Source: Sinorhizobium kostiense
Lineage (GTDB): Bacteria > Pseudomonadota > Alphaproteobacteria > Rhizobiales > Rhizobiaceae
Reading direction: 5' to 3'
Length of the DNA stretch: 64,000 bases
Assembly: GCF_017874595.1 (NCBI RefSeq)
Contig: NZ_JAGILA010000009.1
Span: 176,808 to 240,807 of the forward strand
The notes beneath the pieces are model-generated. The model saw only the letters and a program-made list of their open reading frames with translations, was not told the DNA's origin and did no database searches. The first letter of the stretch is position 1, and every line of letters begins with the position of its first letter. The position numbers and the translations under genes are program-made. Of the stretch, positions 44,002 to 53,493 are shown piece by piece.

Positions 44002-44952
44002 ATGGGACGGCTCAACGAGCTGCGACTGATCGCCCGAGTTGCGCAGATGTACCATATCGAAGGCAAGCGGCAGGCGGAAATCGCCGAGGGCATGCGCATG
44101 TCGCAAGCCACCGTTTCGCGCATGCTAAAGCGGGCCGAGCAGGAAGACATCGTGCGCACGACAGTCATCCCGCCGCCCGGGACATTTACCGAGCTCGAAT
44201 CCGCGCTGCGCGAACGCTATGGCCTAACGGAAGCCATCGTCATCGACTGTTCCGAGGACCGCGACGGGGCGATCATGGCCCGTATCGGCGAAGCCGCAGC
44301 CCACTTCCTCGAAGTCACCCTGCAGCAGGACGAGATTGTCGGCGTCTCGAGCTGGAGCCAGACCATTCTGCGCATGGTGGACAATATCCACCCGCTCAAG
44401 AACGCTAAGGCCAAGTACATCGTCCAGATCCTCGGCGGCATGGGCGAGGCCTCGGTGCAGACCCATGCCACACAGCTCATGGCCCGTCTGGCACGGCTCA
44501 CCGGCGGTGAGCCGCGGCTCCTCCTCGTCCAGGGCATCACCTCCTCGCGCGAGGCAAAGCTCGTCATGCTGGCCGACCCTGTCGTACGTGAGACGATGGA
44601 CCTGTTCGGATGTCTCAGCCTTGCCATCGTCGGCATCGGCGCGGTGGAGCCGTCCGAACTCCTCGCCCGCTCCGGCAACGTCTTCTCCCGTCAGGAAATG
44701 GCGATGCTGCACGAGGCGGGCGCCGTTGGCGAGATATCCTACCGGTTCTACGACAAGGACGGAAAACCGGTCGAAACGCCGCTCAACGAGCGCGTCATCG
44801 GCATTTCGCTGGAGGATCTCCGCAAGACTGACCGGGTTATCGCACTGGCGGGCGGAGAATCGAAAACCCAAGCCATCGCCGGCGCCCTGAAGCTCGGCAT
44901 CATCGATGTGCTTGTCACCGACAAGTTCACTGCAGCTCGGCTCACGGCCTGA
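44002..44952 (+). CDS. SorC/DeoR-type sugar-responsive regulator
   Basis: The 316-residue protein has an N-terminal helix-turn-helix (GKRQAEIAEGMRMSQATVSR plus MLKRAEQEDIV) and a C-terminal sugar-phosphate-binding domain (IVGVSSWSQTILRMVDNI..., ITSSREAKLVMLADPVVRET). It belongs to the SorC family that senses phosphorylated sugars, like EryD. It is in the catabolic operon and probably controls the divergent promoter at 40436-40649. GGAGG precedes the ATG by about six bases. Confidence 0.87.
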   Translation: MGRLNELRLIARVAQMYHIEGKRQAEIAEGMRMSQATVSRMLKRAEQEDIVRTTVIPPPGTFTELESALRERYGLTEAIVIDCSEDRDGAIMARIGEAAAHFLEVTLQQDEIVGVSSWSQTILRMVDNIHPLKNAKAKYIVQILGGMGEASVQTHATQLMARLARLTGGEPRLLLVQGITSSREAKLVMLADPVVRETMDLFGCLSLAIVGIGAVEPSELLARSGNVFSRQEMAMLHEAGAVGEISYRFYDKDGKPVETPLNERVIGISLEDLRKTDRVIALAGGESKTQAIAGALKLGIIDVLVTDKFTAARLTA

Positions 44953-45003
44953 TCTTACCCGAGATCAGCCCTCGGCCTGCTGCGTATTATGGAGAAGACA
45001 GAC

Positions 45004-45789
45004 ATGAGACGTTTCGCAGGCCAGACGGTTTTTGTCACCGGGGGGAACAAGGGCATCGGGCGCGGCATCGCCAAGCGATTTGCCGACGAGGGCGCAAAGG
45101 TCGCCATCGCCGCAATCGAGAAGGATACGCCTGCGGCCGCTGAAGCGATTGCAGAGGAAACCGGTGCCGAGGTGATCGGCCTTGCGCTGGATGTAACGGA
45201 CGCAAAGGCCGTGCAGGAGGCCTATAGCGAGGCTGAGACGAAGCTCGGTGCCATTTCCGTCTCTGTGCAGAATGCCGGCGTCATCACCATCGCCAAGATC
45301 GAGGATCTCACCGAGAGCGAATGGGACCTCAACCTCGACGTCAACACAAAGGGAGTCTTTCTCTGCTGCCAGGAGGCGATCCGTCGCTTCCGCGCCAGCG
45401 GCACGAAGGGCCGCCTGATCAACACCGCCTCCGGCCAGGCGCGCCAGGGCTTCATCTACACGCCGCACTACGCCGCCTCGAAATTCGGTGTTGTCGGGTT
45501 GACACAGAGCCTTGCCAAAGAACTCGCTCGCGAGGGCATAACAGTGAATGCAATCTGCCCCGGCATCATCCATACCGAGATGTGGGACTACAACGACCGT
45601 GTCTGGGGGAATATGCTCGGCGAGTACGGACCCGGCGAGCTCATGGCCGAATGGGTCGAAGGCATCCCCATGGGCCGCGCCGGCACCCCCGCCGAAGTCG
45701 GCGCGCTCGTCGCCTTTCTCGCGTCGAACGATGCCGCCTACATCACCGGCCAGACCATTAATGTCGATGGCGGCTTGATCATGTCGTAG
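45004..45789 (+). CDS. SDR-family polyol dehydrogenase-like protein
   Basis: ATG 45004 is preferred over the ATG at 44989, which has no ribosome site. The 261-residue protein has GGNKGIG, NAGV, Ser in NTASGQARQG and YAASK, and ends AAYITGQTINVDGGLIMS. The MWDYNDRVWGNMLGEYGPGE loop is characteristic of sorbitol/butanediol dehydrogenase-like SDRs. It is the last gene of the catabolic operon. Its tail matches the fragment at 35827, hinting at an ancestral duplicate of this gene. Confidence 0.85.
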   Translation: MRRFAGQTVFVTGGNKGIGRGIAKRFADEGAKVAIAAIEKDTPAAAEAIAEETGAEVIGLALDVTDAKAVQEAYSEAETKLGAISVSVQNAGVITIAKIEDLTESEWDLNLDVNTKGVFLCCQEAIRRFRASGTKGRLINTASGQARQGFIYTPHYAASKFGVVGLTQSLAKELAREGITVNAICPGIIHTEMWDYNDRVWGNMLGEYGPGELMAEWVEGIPMGRAGTPAEVGALVAFLASNDAAYITGQTINVDGGLIMS

Positions 45790-46224
45790 GGGCAACCAGT
45801 TCGAGTGAACCGAATCGAGCGCCGACAGTGTGCGCACGCGGTGAACCTGGCATTCTTCTCAGGCCAATTTGGATTGAGAAGGCTGCCATCGCTGCAGCCT
45901 CGCGAAAAGTCTCAGAAGGAGCGGTTCAGTCCCCCACGTCGGAGCCAACGAACGCCTTAGATCAGCGTCCTGCCCTCCGAATGCGCGCTATTCTGCATTG
46001 ACGGCCTCGTACGAAGCGAAGGATACCGCCGATGACCGCTTCCTTCCGCAAAGCGGCAATCCAGTCGCATCGCAGTGAAATTCCGGTCACCACCCACCTG
46101 TGCCGCTGACGGCGACACCTGGAAGGACCGGATTGGGTGGACAGCAGAAGTTCAAGCCGCAAAAAACCAGCTACCGCTGTCTCGATGAAAGCAGACTTCC
46201 ACATTTAGGAGGAGCCGCACGTCC
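45790..46224. other. non-coding stretch after the polyol locus
   Basis: The minus-strand frame 45962-46204 has no ribosome site and is Arg-rich; it is not called. Nothing else is supported until the transposase-like relic that follows. Confidence 0.45.
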
Positions 46225-46449
46225 TTGCACGCCAGCTTTGTAGCGGCGGCGACAGCAAACCGGCAGCCCCGCCAGCGTTACACAACATCTTCGCGCCGCT
46301 TCGCGAAGGGAATTCATGAAAAGATCGTCGCCGCTGGCAAGCGCCCCGATGCCTTGGTGCTGGTTACCATGGCATGGGCAAGCTCAGTTGGCGGATATTC
46401 GATGCTGAATGTCATTCCGTTGGGATACAGCCAGATCGATGGGCGCTAA
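46225..46449 (+). pseudogene. degenerate IS110-type transposase C-terminus
   Basis: The frame reads FVAAATANRQPRQRY and later IHEKIVAAGKRPDALVLVTM. The order resembles the C-terminal end of IS110-family transposases (M-A-A-L-T-A-x-R-x-N-P ... F-Y-x-R-L-x-A-A-G-K-x-x-K-x-A-L-x-A-x-M). Spacing between the two parts is about right. No other part of the element, inverted repeats or target duplication is visible. Treat it as an old fragment. Confidence 0.35.
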
Positions 46450-46561
46450 GACTACTTCGAGGCAAAGCTGTGCCCGCCGAAGTCGAGCTGACATAGAGTG
46501 TCCGGGCGTTTGATCCGCCCCTATGATTGCTGGCGGGGGCGTAGCGCGCCGCGGAGCGTTC

Positions 46562-47392
46562 TTACGCCGGAACGTTTCGCCCCGCGGTCGTCGTTGTCGA
46601 TCCCGCCCCCTCGGTGACATGCCTGCGCATATAAGCCTGGGGACTGCTGCCCATCTCGGTGCGGAATGCGTAAACGAAAGCGGATGTCGAACCGTATCCG
46701 AGCTCCATGGCGACTTGTGTCACACCCAGCCCACCGCCCAGAAGCTCGATAGACCGAAAGAGCCGCAAACGCCGTCGCCATGAACGCAGGCTCATGCCCA
46801 GCTCCGTGTTGAAGCGGCGCGCCAATGTCCGAGGCGAGATGTTGAGCGCCTGCCCCCATTCCTCCGGACTCCGGTTATCTGTCGGGTCCAAATAGAGGGC
46901 CTCGCAAAGCGTCGTCAATGGCGCGCCTCGCGGCCACGGCAAAGCCGACGGCAGCGGCTGGACCCGCACAAGCTGATCGAGGATGAGGGTGGTCACCCGG
47001 CCTGCATAGCCATCCCAATCTTCCTGCCCCTCAAGTTCCGTTGCCTCGACGATCAAGGCCTGCAGCAATGGCGACATCATGAAGATCGTCGGCACTTTCG
47101 GCAGGTTCGCGCCGGCCTCATCCGCAATCCAGAGGCTGCGAAAAACCGCGCCGAGAAGCGAACCGACCCGATGCACGACGCCGGTCGGCAGCCACACGGC
47201 TTGATCCGGCGTGATCACGAACGACTCCTTTTCCGTATAGACCGTCAGCACTCCGGAGATGGCATAGACCAGTTGGTGCCACGTATGTGAGTGCTCCGGG
47301 AAGTAATGGCGCGCCGGGATGGATTGCGCCCGCACCGTGAGCGGCTCAGGAGGGCGAAGTCCTGATGGGGTCGTGATTGGCTGCCAGTTCAT
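46562..47392 (-). CDS. AraC-family regulator with cupin sensor
   Basis: The 276-residue protein has an N-terminal cupin (ARHYFPEHSHTWHQLVYAIS, then VVHRVG) and a C-terminal AraC double helix-turn-helix (ISPRTLARRFNTELGMSLRS, TQVAMELGYGSTSAFVYAFR). It would sense a small ligand and activate a neighbour. GGAG precedes the ATG. It diverges from the MFS gene at 47557 with 164 bp between them, so it most likely controls that gene and perhaps the amino acid transporter further on. Confidence 0.85.
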   Translation of the reverse strand: MNWQPITTPSGLRPPEPLTVRAQSIPARHYFPEHSHTWHQLVYAISGVLTVYTEKESFVITPDQAVWLPTGVVHRVGSLLGAVFRSLWIADEAGANLPKVPTIFMMSPLLQALIVEATELEGQEDWDGYAGRVTTLILDQLVRVQPLPSALPWPRGAPLTTLCEALYLDPTDNRSPEEWGQALNISPRTLARRFNTELGMSLRSWRRRLRLFRSIELLGGGLGVTQVAMELGYGSTSAFVYAFRTEMGSSPQAYMRRHVTEGAGSTTTTAGRNVPA

Positions 47393-47556
47393 CGTGACGC
47401 TCCAATTTTGGCAGCTATTCTATATCGAATGTCGGTCCATTGAAATACAGCCAAATCGAATTCCGCTAACTTACCCTCACATCAAATGCCAATCGCCTCT
47501 CGACCGACGTGGGAACCCTCGCGCCGGACCCATGTCCTCATGCCTTGTGAAGCCGG

Positions 47557-48774
47557 ATGTCAGAAATTACCGCAAGCAAAGTCCTCGAACCTGCTGCCTC
47601 ATCCCATTACGACTCCGCGCGCGGAAACCTTGCGAGGCTGACGATTGCGCAGGCGCTCGGCGGCGCGAATTCCGCTGTTGTCTATTCCACCGGAGCGATC
47701 GTCGGCAATACGCTCGCGCCCACCCCGGCACTCGCCACAATGCCGATATCGATGTTCGTCGTCGGAATGGCGCTCTCGACACTGCCCGCAGGCGCAATCG
47801 CGCAACGTTACGGTCGCCGTACGGCTTTTTTGGTCGGGACAAGCTGTGGTGTGCTCGTCGGTATTCTGGCGGCGATCGCGGTGGTGATCGGTTCCTTCTG
47901 GCTCTATTGCGCCGCGACGCTCTTTGGGGGCGTCTACGCCGCAGTGGTACTTTCCTTCCGCTTCGCGGCGGCCGACTGCGTTCCGGCTGAACGGCGCCCA
48001 CGTGCATTGTCTCTCGTCATGGCCGGAGGTGTTCTGGCCGGCGTGATCGGGCCGCAGCTTGTCAATCACACCATGTATCTCTGGATGCCCTACATGTTCG
48101 CGGCGAGCTACCTTGCCCAAGCTGCAGTGGCGGCACTCTCGGCGCTGCTTTTGATCGGAGTTCGGCTTCCGACGCCGACTAAGGTGGAGGCCGCGGGCGG
48201 CCGCCCCCTTGGTGTCATCGCCCGGCAGCCACGCTTCATCACGGCTGTGATCTGCGGGGTCGTCTCCTACCTGCTCATGAACTTCCTGATGACCGCGGCA
48301 CCCTTGGCAATGCAGCTCTGCGGTCTGAGCCAAGAGTCCTCCAACCTCGCCATTCAGTGGCACGTGGTTGCCATGTATGCCCCGAGCTTCTTCACCGGGC
48401 GCCTGATCACGCGCTTCGGTGCACCCCGCGTGGTCATGACGGGCCTGGTGTTAACGGGCATCTCCGCGGCCGTCGGGCTGACGGGGGTGGATGTGGCGCA
48501 TTTCTGGATCACCCTCATCGTGCTCGGTGTCGGCTGGAATTTCGGTTTCCTCGGTGCGTCGGCCCTGGTGCTCGAATGCCATCGTCCCGAGGAGAAGGCG
48601 CGCGTCCAGTCGCTCAACGACTTCGCCGTGTTCGGAATGATGACCCTCGGCTCGTTTCTTTCCGGGGGGCTGCTGACGGCCTACGGCTGGAACACCATCC
48701 TCGCGCTGTCCTTCATTCCCCTCGTGCTGGCCCTTCTCGCGCTTGGCGTTACCTATGTGCGCGGGTCGCGATAG
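47557..48774 (+). CDS. MFS transporter
   Basis: The 405-residue protein has about 12 membrane segments and the MFS loop motif AQRYGRRTAF between spans 2 and 3. Loop 6-7 is short (LPTPTKVEAAGG). It belongs to the drug/metabolite exporter-like group; direction and substrate cannot be told. It is regulated most likely by the divergent AraC protein. Downstream, after 175 bp, begins an amino acid ABC operon, so export of a related compound or its toxic product is possible. Confidence 0.82.
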   Translation: MSEITASKVLEPAASSHYDSARGNLARLTIAQALGGANSAVVYSTGAIVGNTLAPTPALATMPISMFVVGMALSTLPAGAIAQRYGRRTAFLVGTSCGVLVGILAAIAVVIGSFWLYCAATLFGGVYAAVVLSFRFAAADCVPAERRPRALSLVMAGGVLAGVIGPQLVNHTMYLWMPYMFAASYLAQAAVAALSALLLIGVRLPTPTKVEAAGGRPLGVIARQPRFITAVICGVVSYLLMNFLMTAAPLAMQLCGLSQESSNLAIQWHVVAMYAPSFFTGRLITRFGAPRVVMTGLVLTGISAAVGLTGVDVAHFWITLIVLGVGWNFGFLGASALVLECHRPEEKARVQSLNDFAVFGMMTLGSFLSGGLLTAYGWNTILALSFIPLVLALLALGVTYVRGSR

Positions 48775-48949
48775 GTGCCGACCGCGCCGGGCTTCGGGAT
48801 GAAGCTGAGGAAGGATGCGGAAGCGCGCATGGAAATAGCCGCGGTCAGTCTGAAATAGGCGATGCGGCACTCAAAAACAGGAGGAATGAACAGAACACAG
48901 AAACAGCATTCAAATTCACGTTCGGTAACAAAACCAATGGGGAACGAAA

Positions 48950-49966
48950 ATGAAGAAATCTCTATTCCTGCTAACACTTAGCGCAGTCGCTCTACTGTCC
49001 GGCACGGCAATGGCGGGCACGCTCGACGAGGTAAAGGCACGCGGCAAGCTCAACTGCGGCGTCAGTTCCGGTACGTCGGGCTTTTCCGCTCCCGATGCCA
49101 AGGGCATCTGGCAGGGCTTCGACGTCGCATTCTGCCGGGCAGTGGCCGCGGCCGTGCTCGGCGACCCGATGAAGGTCGAGTTTGTTCCGACCACAGGCCA
49201 GACCCGCTTTACCGCCTTGGCTTCCGGCGAGATCGACGTGCTGTCGCGCGCGACGACCTGGACCTTTTCGCGTGACACCGACCTGAAGCTCACCTTTGCA
49301 GGCACCAACTTCTACGACGGGCAAGCCTTCATGGTGAAGAAGGAACTCGGCGTGTCCTCCGCCAAGGACCTCAACGGCGCCACCGTCTGCATCCAGTCGG
49401 GCACCACGACCGAGCTCAACCTCGCCGAATATTTCCGCATCAACAAGATGAGCTACGAGCCGGTTCCGGTCGACTCGAGTGCTGAAGGAGAGCGTCAGTA
49501 TCAGGCGGGAGCGTGCGACGTTTATACCAGCGACGGCTCCAATCTCGCCTCCGTCCGCGCCAGCTTCAAGAACCCGCCGGACCACGTCATCCTGCCCGAA
49601 ATCATCTCCAAGGAGCCGCTCGGGCCGATCGTCCGTCAAGGCGACGAGCAGTGGGCGGACATCGCGCACTGGACGCAGAATGCGCTCTTTGCCGCCGAGG
49701 AACTGGGCGTGACCAAGGCCAATGTGGACCAGCTTGCAGATGCTTCGGACGATCCGGAAATCAACCGCCTTCTCGGTAAGGAAGGCGATCTCGGCAAGAT
49801 GCTGGGGCTTGATGCCGACTGGGCCAGGCGCGCCATCGCGGCCGGCGGAAACTATGGCGAGATCTTCGCCGCCAACCTTGGAGACGACACGCCGATCCGC
49901 CTGGAGCGGGGACTCAATGCGCTCTGGACCAAGGGCGGTCTGATGTACTCTCAGCCGTTCCGGTGA
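48950..49966 (+). CDS. aapJ: general L-amino acid ABC binding protein, AapJ type
   Basis: The 338-residue protein has a signal peptide (LFLLTLSAVALLSGTAMAGT) and the AapJ pattern: GKLNCGVSSGTSGFSAPDAK, GFDVAFCRAVAAAVLGDP, WTFSRDT, VCIQSGTTTELNL and YSQPFR at the end. GGGGAACG precedes the ATG. It would bind broad-range L-amino acids in the periplasm. The following genes give a complete AapQMP set. As rhizobia normally carry a chromosomal aap operon, this is probably an extra, specialised copy. Confidence 0.85.
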   Translation: MKKSLFLLTLSAVALLSGTAMAGTLDEVKARGKLNCGVSSGTSGFSAPDAKGIWQGFDVAFCRAVAAAVLGDPMKVEFVPTTGQTRFTALASGEIDVLSRATTWTFSRDTDLKLTFAGTNFYDGQAFMVKKELGVSSAKDLNGATVCIQSGTTTELNLAEYFRINKMSYEPVPVDSSAEGERQYQAGACDVYTSDGSNLASVRASFKNPPDHVILPEIISKEPLGPIVRQGDEQWADIAHWTQNALFAAEELGVTKANVDQLADASDDPEINRLLGKEGDLGKMLGLDADWARRAIAAGGNYGEIFAANLGDDTPIRLERGLNALWTKGGLMYSQPFR

Positions 49967-49977
49967 GAACCCCATGA

Positions 49978-50002
49978 GGCGCGCGGCTTAAGGCCGCGCG
50001 CC
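49978..50002 (+). other. 10-bp GC hairpin after aapJ
   Basis: GGCGCGCGGC and GCCGCGCGCC pair around TTAAG, eleven bases after the aapJ stop. Hairpins of this kind after binding-protein genes slow mRNA decay so that more binding protein than permease is made. No T-tract follows, so the operon should read through. Confidence 0.6.
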
Positions 50003-50091
50003 CTTCCTGACGAAACGCGATGACAGCGCTCATTCCGCCCGAATTTCGCGCGGGCGAAGACTGTTGCGACGGACTTGCAGGGATTTCGCCA

Positions 50092-51354
50092 ATGGCAAAC
50101 GCAATCACTTTTTCCAACCGCGAGCCGCACCGTGCTTTTCGTCTGAGCATGCTGCTCAACGATAGCCGGTACCGCTCCTACACGATCCAGATCTTCGTTC
50201 TGATGTGCCTCATGCTGGGGATCGCCTGGCTGGTGGACAACACGGTCCGCAATCTCGCGCTTCTAGGCAAGGATTTCTCCTTCTCGTTTCTATGGAGCAC
50301 CGCCGGCTACGACATCAACCAAAGGCTTATCAACTACGACACCCAGATGACGCACGGCCGCGCAGCGCTCGTCGGGCTTTTGAATACGGTGGTCCTCGCT
50401 GTCCTGTCCTGTGCTCTGGCCACGATCATCGGCGTCGCTGCGGGCGTGTTGCGACTGTCCGGCAACCCGATCGTTGCGCGGTTGATGACGGTCTATGTTG
50501 AGGTCTTCCGCAATATTCCGCTGCTGCTCTGGATCCTGGTCTTCGGTGCGATCATGAGTGAAGCCGTGCCCGCGCCGAATGCGTTCAAGGGCGAGAATGC
50601 CACGGCCAGCATGATCTTCGGCGCAGTGGCCATTACCAATCGCGGCGTCTTCGTACCCGAGCCGCTGTTTACCCGCGACCTCGGGACGCTCAATCTCGGG
50701 ATCATTCAGCCAAGCTTGAGCGTCGTCGCCATCGTCGTGGTCGTGATCTTGTGTTGGCTCGTCCATCGAGGACTGGTGCGTCATGCCGAACGGGTACAGA
50801 GCCAGACCGGCGTCAGACCGGTGACCTGGTGGAAGACCATCACCGTCCTTTCCGGTCCGCCACTCCTGCTTCTCTGGGCGCTGGGCTTTCATCTCGGCTA
50901 TCCCGAACTGCGCGGCTTTAATTTCCAGGGCGGGCTCCAGCTTCGCAATGCGCTGATCGCCATGTGGCTCGGGCTCGGTATCTATACCGGCGCCTTCATC
51001 GCCGAAAATGTGCGAGCAGGCATCCTTGCGATCTCCAAAGGCCAGTCGGAGGCCGCTCACGCCCTCGGCCTTCGGCGGGGGAAGACGATGCGGCTGGTGA
51101 TCCTGCCGCAGGCGCTCCGGGTGATCGTGCCGCCGCTGATCTCGCAATACCTCAACATCACCAAGAACACCTCGCTCGGGTTGGCGGTGGGCTACATGGA
51201 CCTGCGCTCGACGCTCGGCGGGATCACCATCAACCAGACCGGCCGCGAACTCGAGGGCATGCTGCTGCTCATGCTGATCTACCTATCGCTGAGCCTCACC
51301 ATCTCCGGGTCGATGAACGCCTACAATGCCCGGGTCGGGCTGAAGGAGCGTTGA
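50092..51354 (+). CDS. aapQ: amino acid ABC permease, AapQ type
   Basis: ATG 50092 is preceded by AGGGA at eight bases; an ATG at 50020 has no site. The 420-residue protein has several membrane segments, with TVVLAVLSCALATIIGVAAG and VYVEVFRNIPLLLWILVFGA early, and the EAA loop (KGQSEAAHALGLRRGKTMRL) typical of polar amino acid permeases. A long loop between spans is normal for AapQ. It pairs with AapM, whose start is two bases after this stop. Confidence 0.85.
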   Translation: MANAITFSNREPHRAFRLSMLLNDSRYRSYTIQIFVLMCLMLGIAWLVDNTVRNLALLGKDFSFSFLWSTAGYDINQRLINYDTQMTHGRAALVGLLNTVVLAVLSCALATIIGVAAGVLRLSGNPIVARLMTVYVEVFRNIPLLLWILVFGAIMSEAVPAPNAFKGENATASMIFGAVAITNRGVFVPEPLFTRDLGTLNLGIIQPSLSVVAIVVVVILCWLVHRGLVRHAERVQSQTGVRPVTWWKTITVLSGPPLLLLWALGFHLGYPELRGFNFQGGLQLRNALIAMWLGLGIYTGAFIAENVRAGILAISKGQSEAAHALGLRRGKTMRLVILPQALRVIVPPLISQYLNITKNTSLGLAVGYMDLRSTLGGITINQTGRELEGMLLLMLIYLSLSLTISGSMNAYNARVGLKER

Positions 51355-51355
51355 T

Positions 51356-52645
51356 ATGAGCGACCGAAACCTTACCTTTGTCCGCAGCGAGATGCTGCCT
51401 GCCCGCGAGCCGCCTACCAACCAGTTTGGCATTGTGAAGCTTTTGCGGGAGAAGCTGTTTAACAACTGGCTTAGTGCGCTCCTGACCGTGGCGTCGCTGA
51501 TCGTGCTGGTCTGGATTGCGGGGTCGTTATCGCCATGGCTCTTCAACTCCGTCTGGAGCGCGAACTCGCTTAGTGAGTGCCGCCAGATCCTGGGTGGCGC
51601 GGAGGGCGCGTGCCTTGCGGTCATCCGTGATCGCTGGACGCAGCTTCTCTTCGGCTTTTATCCGCCGGCTCAATATTGGCGGCCGGTGCTTGCTTTCGTC
51701 CTGATGCTCGTGGCGATGGCGCCTATCCTCTTCCCGCCCGTGCCGCGCAGGCTGCTCTGGTTCAGCGCCGTCTTCCCGGGTCTCGCGTACTGGCTGATCT
51801 GGGGCGGGACGCTCTGGCTTCCCGTCTCGGCCTACGCTGGACTTGCCGTCGGCGGAGTAGTTTTGCGGCTCACGACGCGGCTCGGAAGCGGCGTTGCCGT
51901 CGGGCTGGCATTCGCCGGGGCGCTCGCCTGGGGGTTCTTGGCCTCCGGCCTGGTCACGACGGTGATCGAGCAGCTCCTTCCGCTGTCGCTCCCCGCCGTC
52001 ACCTCGCGCGAGATGGGCGGCTTCCTGCTGTCGATCGTCATCGGGGTCACCGGGATCTCGTTATCGCTGCCGCTCGGCATCGTTCTGGCACTGGGACGAC
52101 GCTCGACAATGCCGCTCGTGAAAACCGTCAGCGTCGTGTTCATCGAGTTCATCCGCGGCGTGCCGTTGATCACGCTCCTCTTCACAGCCTCGCTGCTGCT
52201 CAACTACTTCCTGCCGCCGGGGACGAACTTCGACCTGATCCTGAGGGTGATCATCATGGTGACCCTGTTCGCCACCGCATATATGGCCGAAGTGATCCGC
52301 GGCGGTCTGGCAGCCCTGCCAAGGGGCCAGTACGAGGCGGCCGAAGCCCTGGGGCTGGACTACTGGAAGGCGCAGCGGCTCGTGATCATGCCGCAAGCGC
52401 TCAAGATATCGATCCCCGGGATAGTCAATTCCTTCATCGGCCTCTTCAAGGACACGACCCTCGTTGTGTTCATCGGCCTCCTGGACCCGATCGCGCTTTC
52501 CAATTCGATCCGGGCGACGACCGATTGGCAGGGGATCTATTGGGAGCTCTTCATCTTCATCGGAGGGCTGTTCTTCATCTTCTGCTTTTCCATGTCGCGC
52601 TACTCGATGCATCTCGAGCGCCGCCTGAAAACCGACCACCGTTAA
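51356..52645 (+). CDS. aapM: amino acid ABC permease, AapM type
   Basis: The 429-residue protein has about eight membrane spans, [20 protein letters not shown], and the EAA loop [20 protein letters not shown]. Together with AapQ it forms the membrane channel. The pair and the order aapJ-Q-M-P match the known rhizobial general amino acid transporter. The start overlaps closely with the end of aapQ, showing co-translation. Confidence 0.87.
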   Translation: MSDRNLTFVRSEMLPAREPPTNQFGIVKLLREKLFNNWLSALLTVASLIVLVWIAGSLSPWLFNSVWSANSLSECRQILGGAEGACLAVIRDRWTQLLFGFYPPAQYWRPVLAFVLMLVAMAPILFPPVPRRLLWFSAVFPGLAYWLIWGGTLWLPVSAYAGLAVGGVVLRLTTRLGSGVAVGLAFAGALAWGFLASGLVTTVIEQLLPLSLPAVTSREMGGFLLSIVIGVTGISLSLPLGIVLALGRRSTMPLVKTVSVVFIEFIRGVPLITLLFTASLLLNYFLPPGTNFDLILRVIIMVTLFATAYMAEVIRGGLAALPRGQYEAAEALGLDYWKAQRLVIMPQALKISIPGIVNSFIGLFKDTTLVVFIGLLDPIALSNSIRATTDWQGIYWELFIFIGGLFFIFCFSMSRYSMHLERRLKTDHR

Positions 52646-52658
52646 GGAGGCCCACCTG

Positions 52659-53447
52659 ATGGAACTCAATTTAGAAACCGAGATCGACCGCAGCCGCATG
52701 AGGGTGTCCGAGCAGGTCGCGATCCGGATCGAGGACATGAACAAGTGGTACGGGACCTTCCACGTACTACGCGACATCAACCTTACTGTGAGACGCGGCG
52801 AGCGCATCGTCATCGCCGGTCCGTCGGGATCGGGGAAATCGACGATGATCCGCTGCATCAACCGCCTTGAGGAACATCAGGCGGGCAAGATCGTGGTGGA
52901 CGGGATCGAGCTGTCATCGGATCTCAAAAACATCGACAAGGTGCGCTCGGAAGTGGGCATGGTCTTCCAGCACTTCAACCTGTTCCCGCATCTGACGATC
53001 CTCGAAAATTGTACGCTCGCCCCCATCTGGGTGCGCGAGATCCCCAGGAGGGAAGCGATCGAGACGGCAATGCACTTCCTGGAAAAGGTCAAGATCCCCG
53101 AGCAGGCCAACAAATATCCCGGCCAGCTCTCGGGCGGCCAGCAGCAGCGGGTGGCCATCGCCCGTTCGCTCTGCATGAAGCCACGGATCATGCTCTTTGA
53201 CGAGCCAACTTCCGCGCTCGACCCCGAGATGATCAAGGAGGTGCTGGACACGATGATCGAGCTCGCAGAGGAGGGGATGACCATGCTCTGTGTCACGCAC
53301 GAGATGGGGTTCGCGCAAGCCGTGGCCAATCGCGTGATCTTCATGGATCAGGGACAGATCGTCGAAGAGAACAATCCGCACGACTTCTTCAACAACCCGC
53401 AATCCGAGCGCACGCGGCTGTTCCTGAGCCAGATCCTCCGCCACTGA
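52659..53447 (+). CDS. aapP: amino acid ABC ATPase, AapP type
   Basis: The 262-residue protein has Walker [11 protein letters not shown]-loop [14 protein letters not shown], signature LSGGQQQR, Walker [13 protein letters not shown] and switch His VTHEMG. The residues are all complete. It energises AapQM. AAGGAGG precedes the ATG by seven bases, and the gap to aapM is 13 bp. With aapJQM it completes the importer. Confidence 0.9.
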   Translation: MELNLETEIDRSRMRVSEQVAIRIEDMNKWYGTFHVLRDINLTVRRGERIVIAGPSGSGKSTMIRCINRLEEHQAGKIVVDGIELSSDLKNIDKVRSEVGMVFQHFNLFPHLTILENCTLAPIWVREIPRREAIETAMHFLEKVKIPEQANKYPGQLSGGQQQRVAIARSLCMKPRIMLFDEPTSALDPEMIKEVLDTMIELAEEGMTMLCVTHEMGFAQAVANRVIFMDQGQIVEENNPHDFFNNPQSERTRLFLSQILRH

Positions 53448-53493
53448 GGCGAAGCTTTGCCCAGCGCTCCCACAGTTTTGAGACGAGGTACTC

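Noticed and set aside
45962..46204. 80-codon minus-strand frame
   Set aside because: Arg-rich, no ribosome site, no recognised domain.
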